A stretch of DNA of 64,000 nt from positions 2,418,001 through 2,482,000 of the forward strand of contig NZ_CP118158.1 in the NCBI RefSeq assembly GCF_028747785.1. The letters are read 5' to 3'. This DNA comes from Halosimplex aquaticum. Its GTDB lineage: Archaea > Halobacteriota > Halobacteria > Halobacteriales > Haloarculaceae. Positions within the stretch are counted from its first letter, which is position 1, and the number at the start of each line of letters is the position of its first letter. This document shows positions 1 to 8,497 of this stretch, in pieces. A program made the position numbers and the translations under genes. The notes beneath the pieces are model-generated. The model was not told the DNA's origin and ran no database searches. It saw only the letters and a program-made list of their open reading frames with translations.

Positions 1-374
1 ACCGCCTCGTAGTCGCCGTCGTGATAGGCGGCGATCGGATACGAACCGGGCTCGTAGCCGCTGAGGTCGAACGAGAAGCTCTGGCTCCCGTTGCCCCGCT
101 TCGAAGCGACGATCTGCTCCTCCGAGTTGTACACGTAGACGCGGTACACCTCGTCGGGTGCCGAGACGTCGACGCCGATCTCGTCACCGGGGTCGGCGGT
201 GATCAGCGAGTCGATAGTGAACGTGCTGTCCTGGAACTCGACCGTCCGCTCCGGCATCGAGTCGGCGTCGCTCGAACGTATCTGGTAGCCGTCGGCGGCG
301 GCGAGCGACGACGGGACGGCGGCGAGGACGGTTATCGCGATCAAGGCGACTACCGCTGTCGACTGGAGGCGCAT
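1..374 (-). CDS. Secreted protein, C-terminus beyond window edge
   Basis: This is a partial reading frame that begins at an ATG and runs off the left edge of the window, giving about 124 residues. The first 26 residues form a Sec-type signal peptide: MRLQ, then a hydrophobic stretch, then a small-residue region ending near SLAAADG. The rest looks like an extracellular beta domain, with acidic residues and an N-G-S sequon. It follows the ABC exporter genes on the same strand after a 218-nt gap, so it could be a partner of that exporter or stand alone. I do not recognise a family. Confidence 0.6.
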   Translation of the reverse strand, partial: MRLQSTAVVALIAITVLAAVPSSLAAADGYQIRSSDADSMPERTVEFQDSTFTIDSLITADPGDEIGVDVSAPDEVYRVYVYNSEEQIVASKRGNGSQSFSFDLSGYEPGSYPIAAYHDGDYEA

Positions 375-592
375 GGTGTGACGTGTGGTTGCCTATTGGA
401 TAAGTATGGATGTCCTACAGGTTGGCGAAACGAACGCGAAAGGGGGTGTTCGGACCGAACCGTTGGTCTGTCTGCGGGCCCGTAAGGACCGTATTCGACG
501 GGAGATACTGCTTTTCACAGTGTTTCGAATCCGCTGCGGTGACCGCCTCGTGAAACGACGGGAGACCCGTCGGGGTGGAACGCGATCGCGGG

Positions 593-1822
593 TCAGCGCA
601 GACTGTCCAGCGGATTGAGTCTGGCGAGGTAGAGGCTGGCCGCGACCCCGCCGATGCCGCTCACGACGACGGCGAGGACTAAACCGCCGCCGACGAGCCG
701 CGGCGAGAGCGACGCGACGTCTTCGAAGCCGGTCAGCGCTTCGGTGATCGCGTTGACGATGCGGACGCCGAGGACGGCCAGCCCGCTGCCGAGCAGGCCG
801 CCCAGGACGCCCACACAGAGCGTGTAGAGGAACACGACCGTCGTGAGCGACCGCCGCGAGAACCCGAGCGCGGTGATCGCGGCGAACGACTCGCGGAGGC
901 GAAACACGAAGGAGAGCTGGATGTTCATCACGAGGAGGACGCCCGCGATCACGGCGAGCACGAGCAGGCTTCCGCCGCTCGCGAGGACCACCGCTTGCCG
1001 CTCCAGTATCGACCGCAGCTGTTCCTGGTTGGTCCGGATCGTGTACTGGGGATAGGTCTCCGAGAGCTCCGATTCGAGGCGCGTGACGTTCGTCCCCTCG
1101 GTGGCGCGGACCAGCACGAACGACGCCCGGTCGCTCGCGGTCGTGCCGGTGATCTCCTGGAGTTCGCTCGGCTGGAGGACGACCGTCGGCGCGCCGACGA
1201 ACTGGGAGTAGGTCGGCGAGATCCCGACCACCGTGAACTCCTGCTGGCGGGCCGTCGCGACCGTTCCGCCGAGGTGGATCGTGTCGTTCACTCCGACGTC
1301 TAACAGCTCGGCGGTTCGGCTGTCGATGATCGCCTCCCGCGTCATCGGCCCGTCGTAGCTCCCGTTCGCGTAGTGGACGTCGTAACTACTGAACAGCCGC
1401 CCCGCGGACAGGGAGATGAGTTTCCCGCTGTCCGGCGCGCCGACGCCGACGATCGTCTGTAACTCCGACGCGTTACGCCCCGCGTACACGGACTGGAAAA
1501 TCATGGGCGCCGCGGTGACGACGTCGTCCCGCCCCGTTATCTCTCTGGAGAGCTGATGCGAATCGACCACCGAGTTCTGAAACCCGCCGACGGTCCCGGG
1601 CTGGAGTTCGATCGGGCCACCGGTGATCCACAGGTCCTGCTGCGACTCGGCGAACTTCTGCTGGCCGGTGTCGATCACGCCGAGTCCGACGCTCGCGAGC
1701 AAGACCGCCGCGAGTACGGCCATCGCCACGCCGCAGATCGTGATCACCGTCCGCACTCGCTCGTGGCGCAGATGTGCGAGCGCTATCCCGACCAGCGCTC
1801 GGAACCGGGACGGCGCCCTCAC
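593..1822 (-). CDS. MacB/LolC-type ABC transporter permease (second of pair)
   Basis: This is a 409-residue FtsX/MacB-fold permease. An N-terminal membrane helix near residues 20-45 is followed by an extracytoplasmic domain of about 220 residues and three C-terminal helices (roughly 275-300, 325-355 and 370-395). The GTG start overlaps the TGA of the upstream permease as GTGA, which indicates translational coupling and decides the start. It shares segments such as HYANGSYDG and a P/L-SELQ-ITG stretch with its neighbour, so the two are tandem paralogues that probably form a heterodimer on the shared ATPase. The substrate is unknown; relatives export lipoproteins, peptides or drugs. Confidence 0.85.
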   Translation of the reverse strand: MRAPSRFRALVGIALAHLRHERVRTVITICGVAMAVLAAVLLASVGLGVIDTGQQKFAESQQDLWITGGPIELQPGTVGGFQNSVVDSHQLSREITGRDDVVTAAPMIFQSVYAGRNASELQTIVGVGAPDSGKLISLSAGRLFSSYDVHYANGSYDGPMTREAIIDSRTAELLDVGVNDTIHLGGTVATARQQEFTVVGISPTYSQFVGAPTVVLQPSELQEITGTTASDRASFVLVRATEGTNVTRLESELSETYPQYTIRTNQEQLRSILERQAVVLASGGSLLVLAVIAGVLLVMNIQLSFVFRLRESFAAITALGFSRRSLTTVVFLYTLCVGVLGGLLGSGLAVLGVRIVNAITEALTGFEDVASLSPRLVGGGLVLAVVVSGIGGVAASLYLARLNPLDSLR

Positions 1823-3045
1823 AGAATCACCTCCAGCGCGTCCGTCCGTCGACTCAAAAGCACCGGGTACACCGCACCGACGAGTCCGATCACGAGGGCG
1901 ATCACCATCGCGTACCCGACGAGCAGCGGGTCGAACGTCGCGATGGGATCGAGCCCGAGGAACTCGCGTCCGGCGGCGTTGATCCCGAGGATGACGACCA
2001 GTCCGACGAGCAGCCCGCCGATGCCACCGACGACGGCGACGGTGACCGTCTCGACGGCGACGACGATGGACTGCGACCGCCGGCTGACGCCGATCGCCGT
2101 GAGCGTCCCGAGGTGTTCGCGGTCGGCGGTCACCTCCAGCCCCATCAGCGTCGTGACGAAGAGCACGCCGACGACGACCGCCGTCACGACCGCGCTCACG
2201 GCGATCGCGAGCGGCAGGTTCGACGTGGACACCTGCTGGGCGGCCAGCCCGTTGCGCTCGACGACGGTCGTCCGCGGGTAGATCCCCTGCAACCGCTGTT
2301 TCACGGCCGGATCGTTCGTCGAAACGAGGATCTGGTCGGCCTGATCGTCGCTCTCGGCGCCCGTGATGGCCTGTAGCTCGCTCAGGTGGACGAGCGCGAC
2401 CGGGAGCTGTCCCATCGCGGTCGCGGAGTCGACGCTCGTCACGTTCGCGACCGTCAGCGACTGGTTGGCCGACGCCCGGCCCGATTCCAGCGTCGTTCCC
2501 GTCGAGGCGTTGATCGTCTGAGCTGCGGCGTCGTTCATGATCGCCTCTCCGGTCCACCGCCCGTCGTAACTCCCGTTCGCGTAATGGGGATCGCCCGGTG
2601 TCAACCCCTCCGTCGACAGCCCGAGGATCACGGCGTCGGGCTGGGCGACGACCCCGACCGCGAGGAGGTACGTGCGCTCCCCGGTGACCGCGTCCCGCAC
2701 GGGGAGCAACTCGAGTAACACGGGGAGCGAGTAGTCGACCCGCTCGTCCGCCGCTATCCGTGCGCTCGTTTCGTGTACCTCACTGAGCTGAACGCCGCCG
2801 GTCGACACGACGACCGACTGTACGTTCGACTCCTCGGGAACGATCCAGTAGTCCGTCTCGTCGCTGGAAATGACCGATTCGGACGCGAGCCCGAGGGAGA
2901 CACCGGTGACGGCGACCATCAGCCCGACGGCGAGGACGACCCCGAAGACGCTCAACACCAGCCGCTGTGGCGACGCGCGCAATCGCCCGACCGTCCGGCG
3001 GACGGCGAGCCCCGACAGCGCGAGTGTGCGGCGAATCGCCGGCAT
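1819..3045 (-). CDS. MacB/LolC-type ABC transporter permease (first of pair)
   Basis: This is a 408-residue permease with the MacB layout: one N-terminal helix (about 30-52), a large outside domain, and three C-terminal helices near 265-290, 315-345 and 365-390. It starts 3 nt after the stop of the ATPase gene and overlaps the next permease by four bases, so the three genes form one operon. Segments shared with the downstream permease show a tandem duplication. No conserved residue reveals the substrate. Confidence 0.85.
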   Translation of the reverse strand: MPAIRRTLALSGLAVRRTVGRLRASPQRLVLSVFGVVLAVGLMVAVTGVSLGLASESVISSDETDYWIVPEESNVQSVVVSTGGVQLSEVHETSARIAADERVDYSLPVLLELLPVRDAVTGERTYLLAVGVVAQPDAVILGLSTEGLTPGDPHYANGSYDGRWTGEAIMNDAAAQTINASTGTTLESGRASANQSLTVANVTSVDSATAMGQLPVALVHLSELQAITGAESDDQADQILVSTNDPAVKQRLQGIYPRTTVVERNGLAAQQVSTSNLPLAIAVSAVVTAVVVGVLFVTTLMGLEVTADREHLGTLTAIGVSRRSQSIVVAVETVTVAVVGGIGGLLVGLVVILGINAAGREFLGLDPIATFDPLLVGYAMVIALVIGLVGAVYPVLLSRRTDALEVIL

Positions 3046-3048
3046 CCG

Positions 3049-3807
3049 TCAGCGTAACTCCGTTTCCGCTCGTTCGCGGCGCCGGGTCCCGTCGCGGAGC
3101 CGGACCAGTCGGTCACAGGTCTCGAGCGCCTGGGGGTCGTGGGAGGCGAGCACGACAGCGCGCTCGTCGGCGATGTCGTCGAGCGTCGAGAGGACGCGCG
3201 CGCTCGTCTCCGAGTCGAGTTCGCCCGTGGGTTCGTCGGCGACGACGAGTTCGGGTTCGGTCACGAGCGCGCGGGCGATGGCGACCCGCTGTTGCTCGCC
3301 GCCGGAGAGCTGACCCGGCTTGTGGGTCATCCGGTCGCCGAGCCCGACCTCCTCGAGGAGCGCGCTCGCTCGCTCGCGGCGCTCGGCTTTGGAGCGGCCG
3401 AGTTCGACGAGCGGCAGGGCGACGTTCGCCCGCGCGGAGAGCGCGGGGAGGAGGTGGAACCGCTGGAAGACGATGCCGACGTGCTCCAGTCGGAGCCGCG
3501 CCCGTCCCCGTTCTCCGTACGATTCGATGTCCTCGCCGGCGAGTTCGACCGCGCCGGCCGTCGGGACGTCGAGCCCGGCTAGCAGGTGCAACAGCGTCGA
3601 TTTCCCGCTCCCGCTCGGTCCCGCGATCCCGACGAACTCCCCGGAGTGGACCGCGATGGAGACACCGTCCAGGGCCCGTACGCTCGGAGTCGATCCGCCC
3701 CGGAGGATCCCCCCCGCTCCCCGGTCGTACTCCCGGACGAGGTCGACCCCGCGGACGACAGCCGGTGTCTCGCCCCCCTCTGCCCCGCCTCCGTCCGGCT
3801 CGGCCAT
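3049..3807 (-). CDS. ABC transporter ATP-binding protein, LolD/MacB type
   Basis: This 252-residue ATPase powers the two following permeases. Visible motifs are Walker A GPSGSGKS (63-70), the Q-loop in VFQ (113-115), signature LSGGE (167-171), Walker B LVVADEP (187-193) with D-loop SE, and switch His in ASHD (about 223). FQRFHLLP after the Q-loop is typical of the LolD/MacB/FtsE branch. The N-terminus has a Gly/Glu-rich leader of about 15 residues. It is the first gene of the operon, and a 21-bp palindrome lies about 50 bp before the ATG, so the whole exporter may be repressed from there. The gene is intact. Confidence 0.92.
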   Translation of the reverse strand: MAEPDGGGAEGGETPAVVRGVDLVREYDRGAGGILRGGSTPSVRALDGVSIAVHSGEFVGIAGPSGSGKSTLLHLLAGLDVPTAGAVELAGEDIESYGERGRARLRLEHVGIVFQRFHLLPALSARANVALPLVELGRSKAERRERASALLEEVGLGDRMTHKPGQLSGGEQQRVAIARALVTEPELVVADEPTGELDSETSARVLSTLDDIADERAVVLASHDPQALETCDRLVRLRDGTRRRERAETELR

Positions 3808-3854
3808 TGATTGCAGTCTTTGCTCTCGCTGTCCGTATACGTCTTTTGTATCAC

Positions 3855-3875
3855 TTTGACAGTATTACTGCCAAA
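3855..3875. promoter_or_regulatory. 21-bp palindrome, candidate operator of the ABC exporter
   Basis: The sequence TTTGaCAGTA-T-TACTGcCAAA is a near-perfect dyad: two ten-base arms around a central T with one mismatched pair. It lies 48 bp before the ATG of the ATPase gene, in the core promoter zone where archaeal repressors bind. The size and symmetry fit a homodimeric winged-helix repressor. Which regulator binds is unknown. Confidence 0.5.
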
Positions 3876-4033
3876 TCGGATAGGTTTACGTCGTTTCGTG
3901 ATCCAATTACGCTCGTTTGTGTGCGGTATACGTCGGTTCAGCACTTGGCCTTCGGGGGAGGCGTCGCCTGTGGTCGTTCCTCCCGTTCGGTGTTCGTGAG
4001 AAAGTTCATCTGCAGGTGTTCGGACGGCCCTGT

Positions 4034-4049
4034 GTTACGTCAGCGTAAC
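4034..4049. repeat. Inverted repeat GTTACG-N4-CGTAAC
   Basis: A perfect six-base inverted repeat with a four-base spacer in otherwise non-coding DNA, between the exporter promoter and the broken membrane gene. It could be a regulator site, but no partner is visible. Confidence 0.3.
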
Positions 4050-4139
4050 GCGCCGACAGTGCGATCACAACCCTCGACAGAACGAAACGAGCGCAGATAC
4101 TCGGTGGACACAGCCGCCCACCTCGAAACACGAATTCAC

Positions 4140-4474
4140 TCAATACACAGCCGGTACAGGGCGTGTACAGCTACTATCAATTCGTCTCAGGAGTTCACGA
4201 TCCTGCCGCCTCGAACGTGTAATGGAATAACCGAGTACGAGCAGCGGCGTAACGAACGGCCAGAGGATGGACTCGAACCGCCGAACCAGACGGCGACGAA
4301 CAGCAGCGAAACGCCGAACGCGACGAAGACCGATATCGTCGTAATCAGCCGCTTCGTGTCCTGAGACGGCGGCGAAGCGACTTTCGCTGCCGCTCGATCG
4401 AACTCGTCGAAGTAGTCAGGCTGGTGTCCATTGTTACTCGATCTCCCGCTCGTCAGTACCGTCGTAACGAGCAC
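4140..4474 (-). pseudogene. Small two-helix membrane protein, frameshifted
   Basis: The first frame, from a GTG start, reads about 65 residues. It has an acidic N-terminus (QPDYFDEFDRAA) and one membrane helix (LITTISVFVAFGVSLLFVAV), then continues as implausible Ser/Arg-rich sequence. In the next frame, from about 4285 downward, a coherent second helix appears (FESILWPFVTPLLVLGYSI) with a basic RSRRQDRELLRRI tail that ends at TGA (4142-4140). The junction lies near 4265-4295. A single indel, real or from sequencing, would explain this. The start codon is uncertain. I do not recognise the family. Confidence 0.5.
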
Positions 4475-4561
4475 CGCAATTTCGAACCCCTTGTCGTAAC
4501 GAGGCGGGTGATCTCAGCTGCCGGCCGAAAAATTAAGTTCCTGTTACATGAACTGGAAAAT

Positions 4562-6067
4562 ATGATATCGAGCAACAGACAACGAGTCGGTGCCAGCCTC
4601 CTGGCGCTGTTGGTTGTCGTATCGATGTTCCAAGTGCCCCTCGCTGCGGCGAGTGGTCAAGCAGCACCGCCACCGGACGACCAGACGTTCGAAGTCACCG
4701 ATCGGGTCAGCGCCTGGGAACGTTCGTTCCTCCCGCTTCGAGCCGACACCGACAACGCGGTCGAGACGATCCCGAACGCGGACTGGCGAGTGCGGTCGCC
4801 CGACGGACAGGAGACCAGCCTCAACCGGGACCCGATCGCGGTCTACGAGCCCGGGTCGTCGGTGAACCTGACGTTCGACCTCTCAGACGCCAACGGCAAC
4901 TCGGACACCTTCGGGAACCAGGAAGTCGAAATTCTGCGCGTGCACCTCGATGAGAACCGCGATCAGCCCGTTCCCGACACGTTCTCGGGCGCGTTAGACG
5001 TGCTCACGCGGGAGAACGCGAGCGAGAACGCGGAGTTCAAGGAGATCGACGACTCGGCGACCCTCGACGCGAACGGTGACCTCTCCTTCGAGGATACGAT
5101 CCCCGAGAGCGGTCACTACTTCTACGTGGTCGCGATGAAGGAATCGGGAGACGGGTTCACCGTGAGCGGTGCCGACAGTAGCGGCGGGGACGGCGAGATG
5201 CGCGTCGACAGCGACGTGACCATCATCGGGATGGAACAACTGGCGGTCCGGAAGTCGGCGGGATCCGTCTCGCACCCGGACGAGGTCGCCCGCGGGGAGA
5301 CGGTGACCTTCGACGTCAACGCCTCTTCCATCGAGGGGGAGACGGTGCGACAGGCGATCGTCCTCTACGACGAGGAGAAGTTCGTCAGACAGAGCTTCGT
5401 CCTCGACGTCGGAGAGAACGTCGGCTCGGACTTCGATCTCAACTCGGACACCAGCCTGGAGACGACCATCGACGGCGTCAACGGGGTCGCTTCCCTCGAA
5501 GACTCCGTCAGTGCGATGGACGTCTCGATCGGCGATGGACAGGTCGCTCGGACGGCCCGCATGGGGTCGCTGATGGACTTCGTCGGCGAAGAAGCCGGTC
5601 CCAACGCCTCGGCGACGGTCGACATCTCGAACGACGACGTCGTTCTCGACGCGTCCATGACGGCGGTGAGCCGAACGAGCGGAGACACGACGATCGAAGT
5701 CCAGACCTTCGGAAACTGGTCGACCGGTGACTACCGCTGGGCGTACATCGCCGTCGGCAACGGAAGCCAGGAGATGGCCATGCAGACCGGCCAGCTGGAG
5801 ATCACCGAGGAGCGCGACGAGGACGATGACGACGGCAAGGACGGCGACAAGGGCGACAAAGGCGATGACAAAGGTGACAAAGGTGACGACAAGGGAGACG
5901 ACAAAGGCGACAAAGGCGACGACAAAGGCGACGATAAGGGAGACAAAGGTGACGACAAGGGAGACGACAAAGGTGACAAGCACGACGAGGATGATGACGA
6001 GGACGACGACGAGGATGACGAGAGAAACGGGGGGAACAACGGCAACGAGGGGAAACGAGGGAACTAG
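4562..6067 (+). CDS. Secreted protein with Gly-Asp-Lys repeat and acidic tail
   Basis: This 501-residue protein begins with a clear signal peptide (hydrophobic core about 9-30, small residues near AAASGQA). The ATG at 4562 is preferred because AAAAATTAAG, a TATA-like box, lies about 30 nt upstream, which suits a leaderless transcript. Residues about 35-420 look like extracellular beta-rich domains with several N-glycosylation sequons. After about residue 420 the chain is almost only Asp, Gly and Lys: GDK and GDDK units in an 11-residue repeat, then a poly-Asp/Glu segment and an Asn/Gly/Lys-rich end. There is no C-terminal membrane anchor or PGF motif, so release or ionic wall binding is likely. 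I do not recognise the family. Confidence 0.75.
   Translation: MISSNRQRVGASLLALLVVVSMFQVPLAAASGQAAPPPDDQTFEVTDRVSAWERSFLPLRADTDNAVETIPNADWRVRSPDGQETSLNRDPIAVYEPGSSVNLTFDLSDANGNSDTFGNQEVEILRVHLDENRDQPVPDTFSGALDVLTRENASENAEFKEIDDSATLDANGDLSFEDTIPESGHYFYVVAMKESGDGFTVSGADSSGGDGEMRVDSDVTIIGMEQLAVRKSAGSVSHPDEVARGETVTFDVNASSIEGETVRQAIVLYDEEKFVRQSFVLDVGENVGSDFDLNSDTSLETTIDGVNGVASLEDSVSAMDVSIGDGQVARTARMGSLMDFVGEEAGPNASATVDISNDDVVLDASMTAVSRTSGDTTIEVQTFGNWSTGDYRWAYIAVGNGSQEMAMQTGQLEITEERDEDDDDGKDGDKGDKGDDKGDKGDDKGDDKGDKGDDKGDDKGDKGDDKGDDKGDKHDEDDDEDDDEDDERNGGNNGNEGKRGN
5833..5981 (+). repeat. Tandem repeat coding GDK/GDDK units
   Basis: A 33-nt period codes for GDK-GDDK-GDDK, about four copies with synonymous drift between AAA/AAG and GGC/GGT/GGA. 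The synonymous differences show selection on the peptide rather than a fresh DNA duplication. The 3-4-4 spacing excludes a strict Gly-X-Y collagen helix. Confidence 0.75.
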
Positions 6068-6508
6068 CGGAAACAATCTCGGCGGGGGCTAAGGCGCTCC
6101 CGCATTCGGTGGAAACGGTATCATCGTAGGCACGTGCGACACCGACCGCAGGTCCTCAAAGGCGACGACGCCGCTGACGCGGTCGTCGACTGCGTGCCGT
6201 CGGACGCGGAGATCCCATCACCGCCCTCGTGCTGACGAGCAGACCGTACCGTTCCAGAGGGAGAATCTCGCTGCCGCACTCAGGCGGAGGGCGGCAGCGA
6301 ATCCGGCTTCCCGCTGTTCGTCCCCGGTATCGTCGTCATCGACGTGATCGCCGGGGTCGCCTCCTATCTCCGGAACTGACCGGCGACCTGCCGCGTCGGT
6401 TTCTCGCCAGTGACGAACGTTCTCCGGGAGTCACGTCCGTTGAGAGGTGGTCGAGCGTTGCGCCGCACTTCGGAGCGCCGACGGTTGTGGTCTCCTCGCG
6501 GACGTCGC
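6068..6508. other. Intergenic stretch, no clear gene
   Basis: There is no convincing gene in these 441 nt. On the plus strand, 6300-6379 reads as a hydrophobic tail (FPLFVPGIVVIDVIAGVASY, then LRN and stop) with no credible start and stops not far upstream. It may be the remnant of a membrane-protein C-terminus. The remainder looks non-coding. Confidence 0.4.
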
Positions 6509-7489
6509 TCACTCGCGGACGAGCGGCTCGTACCACTCGCGGTTGTCGCGATACCAGTCGATGAACGCACTGACGCCCTCGCGGATGGTGTGGGTCGGCT
6601 CGTAGCCGATCAGCTCGTTCGCTTTCTCGATGCTCGCGTGGGTGTGGTCGGCGTCGACGTCGTAGCCTTCCGTGTACTCCAGGTCGAGGTCGGGCGCGAG
6701 CTGGTCGCGGATCTCCTCGGCGAGCGTCTCGATGGCGATGTTGTCCGTGCTGCCGACGTTCATCACCTCGCAGTCGGCGGCGTCGGTCGAGAGCAGCGTC
6801 CGGTTCGCCGCGAGGATGTCCTCGACGTACGTGAAATCGCGCGTCTGCTGGCCGTCGCCGTAGATGACCGGCGGATCGCCGTTGATACACCGCGAGACGA
6901 AGTTCGAGATAGCCATGTTCGGCCGCATCCGCGGGCCGTACACCGTGAAGTACCGCAGCGCGACCGCGGGGATGTCGTAGCGCTCGCCGTAGACCATCGC
7001 GTAGCGCTCGGAGGCGAGTTTCGACGCGCCGTAGGGGCTGACCGGCGTCGTCAGGTGGTCCTCGTCGTAGGGAAGATAGCGCGGCTTGCCGTACACCGAC
7101 GAGGAACTCGCGAGCACGAATCGCTCGACGCCGTGTTCGCGGGCGGCGTCGAGGGCGTTGAGCGTGCCGTCGACGTTGACCTCGTCGTACTTCCGGGGGC
7201 TGATGTCGGCTCGTACGCCGGCCTGCGCGGCCTGGTGGTAGACGTAGTCGGCGTCGGCGACGAGGTCGTCGACGACGTCGGCGTCGCGCACGTCGCCCTC
7301 GACGAGTTCGTAGCTGCCGTCGCTGTTCGCTGCGGCCCCGCGGCCGGCCTCGACGTTGTGTTCCTTGATCCGCCGGTCGTAGTAGGGGTCGAAGTTGTCC
7401 AGCGCGACCACGTCGTGGCCGTCGCGGGCGAACGCCTCCGCGAGGTGACCGCCGATGAACCCGGCGCCACCCGTGACCAGGATGTTCAT
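6509..7489 (-). CDS. NAD-dependent sugar-nucleotide epimerase (GalE-like)
   Basis: A 326-residue extended short-chain dehydrogenase that probably epimerises or dehydrates a UDP- or dTDP-sugar. It shows the NAD motif GGAGFIGG (7-14), the active-site SSS-VYG segment (128-133) and the YGASK catalytic pair Tyr153/Lys157. RPNMAISNF and DFTYVEDI are typical of UDP-glucose 4-epimerase and UDP-glucuronate epimerase relatives. It is followed on the same strand, after 82 nt, by nothing; the AglF-like gene is 82 nt upstream, so the two may be one operon. The exact sugar cannot be read from sequence. A role in making donors for surface glycans is inferred from the neighbours. Confidence 0.88.
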   Translation of the reverse strand: MNILVTGGAGFIGGHLAEAFARDGHDVVALDNFDPYYDRRIKEHNVEAGRGAAANSDGSYELVEGDVRDADVVDDLVADADYVYHQAAQAGVRADISPRKYDEVNVDGTLNALDAAREHGVERFVLASSSSVYGKPRYLPYDEDHLTTPVSPYGASKLASERYAMVYGERYDIPAVALRYFTVYGPRMRPNMAISNFVSRCINGDPPVIYGDGQQTRDFTYVEDILAANRTLLSTDAADCEVMNVGSTDNIAIETLAEEIRDQLAPDLDLEYTEGYDVDADHTHASIEKANELIGYEPTHTIREGVSAFIDWYRDNREWYEPLVRE

Positions 7490-7571
7490 TGATAGTATCG
7501 CTCACCTGCCGGGAGAAAAAGGCATCGTCACGCCCTGTCCGATGCCGAGCCGTCCGGCATCGGTCGAGGCG

Positions 7572-8336
7572 TCATTCCGCGGTCGCGTCGGCCTGATCGA
7601 CTTCGTCTTCGGCGTCGACGACGCCCGCTTCTCGGAGTCGTTTCTCGGCGGAATCGCGGTCCTCGGGGTAGCCGACGTCGGTGCGCCAGCCGTCCATCCG
7701 GATGGCGTCGATGGTGCGACCGGAGTGGATGAGCAGGTCGATGGCGTCGCTGATCTCGTACTCGCCGCGGTTGGAAGGCTGGACGAGGTGGCAGGCGTGG
7801 AGTATCTCGGGAGTGAACGTGTAGAAGCCGGTCATCACGAGGTTCGAGGGCGGGTCCTCGGGCTTCTCGACGACCTCCGTGATCTCGCCGTACTTGTTGG
7901 TGTTGCAGACGCCGTAGCGACTCGCTTCCTCCCAGGGGACTTCTTCGACGAGGAAGGCCGCGTCGGCGCGGGACTCGGCCTGTCTGTTGACGACGTCCTG
8001 CAGGTTGGCCTGGAAGATGTTGTCGCCGAGCATCAGCATGAAGTCGTCGTCGATGTGCTCCTCGACGGTCAGCAGGGCGTGGGCCAGCCCCTTCTGCTCG
8101 CGCTGGTGGGCGTAGGTGATCGGGACGCCCTCGAACTCGTCCTCGAAGTGGTTGATGATCGCCTGTTTCTTGTAGCCGACGACGACCAGCAGTTCGTCGG
8201 CGCCCAGATCGACAAGCTGCTCGAAACAGTGCGTGAGGATGGGCTTGCCGGCGACTTCGACCATGCCCTTCGGCTTGTCCTCGGTGAGCGGGCGCAACCG
8301 CGTCCCCTCACCGGCGGCGAGTACGACTGCTTGCAT
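7572..8336 (-). CDS. aglF: Sugar-1-phosphate nucleotidyltransferase (AglF-like)
   Basis: A 254-residue nucleotidyltransferase that would join glucose-1-phosphate to UTP or dTTP. The start is set at MQAVVLAAG because this family begins there; an upstream in-frame ATG would add a basic stretch not seen in the family. Visible are the pyrophosphorylase signature GEGTRLRPLTEDKPK (9-23) and the metal-binding LGDN segment near 110. Haloferax AglF, a UDP-glucose pyrophosphorylase of N-glycosylation, is the closest named function, and an AglM-type dehydrogenase nearby supports UDP-glucose as product. Bacterial RmlA-like enzymes share the motifs, so the nucleotide remains uncertain. Confidence 0.8.
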   Translation of the reverse strand: MQAVVLAAGEGTRLRPLTEDKPKGMVEVAGKPILTHCFEQLVDLGADELLVVVGYKKQAIINHFEDEFEGVPITYAHQREQKGLAHALLTVEEHIDDDFMLMLGDNIFQANLQDVVNRQAESRADAAFLVEEVPWEEASRYGVCNTNKYGEITEVVEKPEDPPSNLVMTGFYTFTPEILHACHLVQPSNRGEYEISDAIDLLIHSGRTIDAIRMDGWRTDVGYPEDRDSAEKRLREAGVVDAEDEVDQADATAE

Positions 8337-8497
8337 GCACCTGACTCGTGTATCATCGGGCATAACTCTTGTCGAAGGCCGAACGGGTCTGCCGAACGAG
8401 TCGGCGCCACCGGCCTGCCCTGCTCAGCCCCGCCTGGGCGCCACCGGCCGCTGCCGGCACCAATCGTTTCGGGCTCCAGCCCGTATCTGCGGTCACG

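Larger units (their letters stand above)
3808..4139. other. Intergenic region upstream of ABC exporter operon
   Basis: I see no gene in this 332-nt stretch. It is less GC-rich than its surroundings. It carries the 21-bp palindrome at 3855-3875 and a second inverted repeat, GTTACG-N4-CGTAAC, at 4034-4049. It is the promoter region of the exporter operon and also lies past the end of the broken small membrane gene on the same strand. Confidence 0.6.

Noticed and set aside
5833..5981. Collagen-like Gly-X-Y domain
   Set aside because: Gly spacing alternates between three and four residues, so no collagen triple helix is possible.
6300..6379. Possible C-terminus of a membrane protein
   Set aside because: No start codon or upstream coding sequence supports it; kept only as a note on the intergenic stretch.
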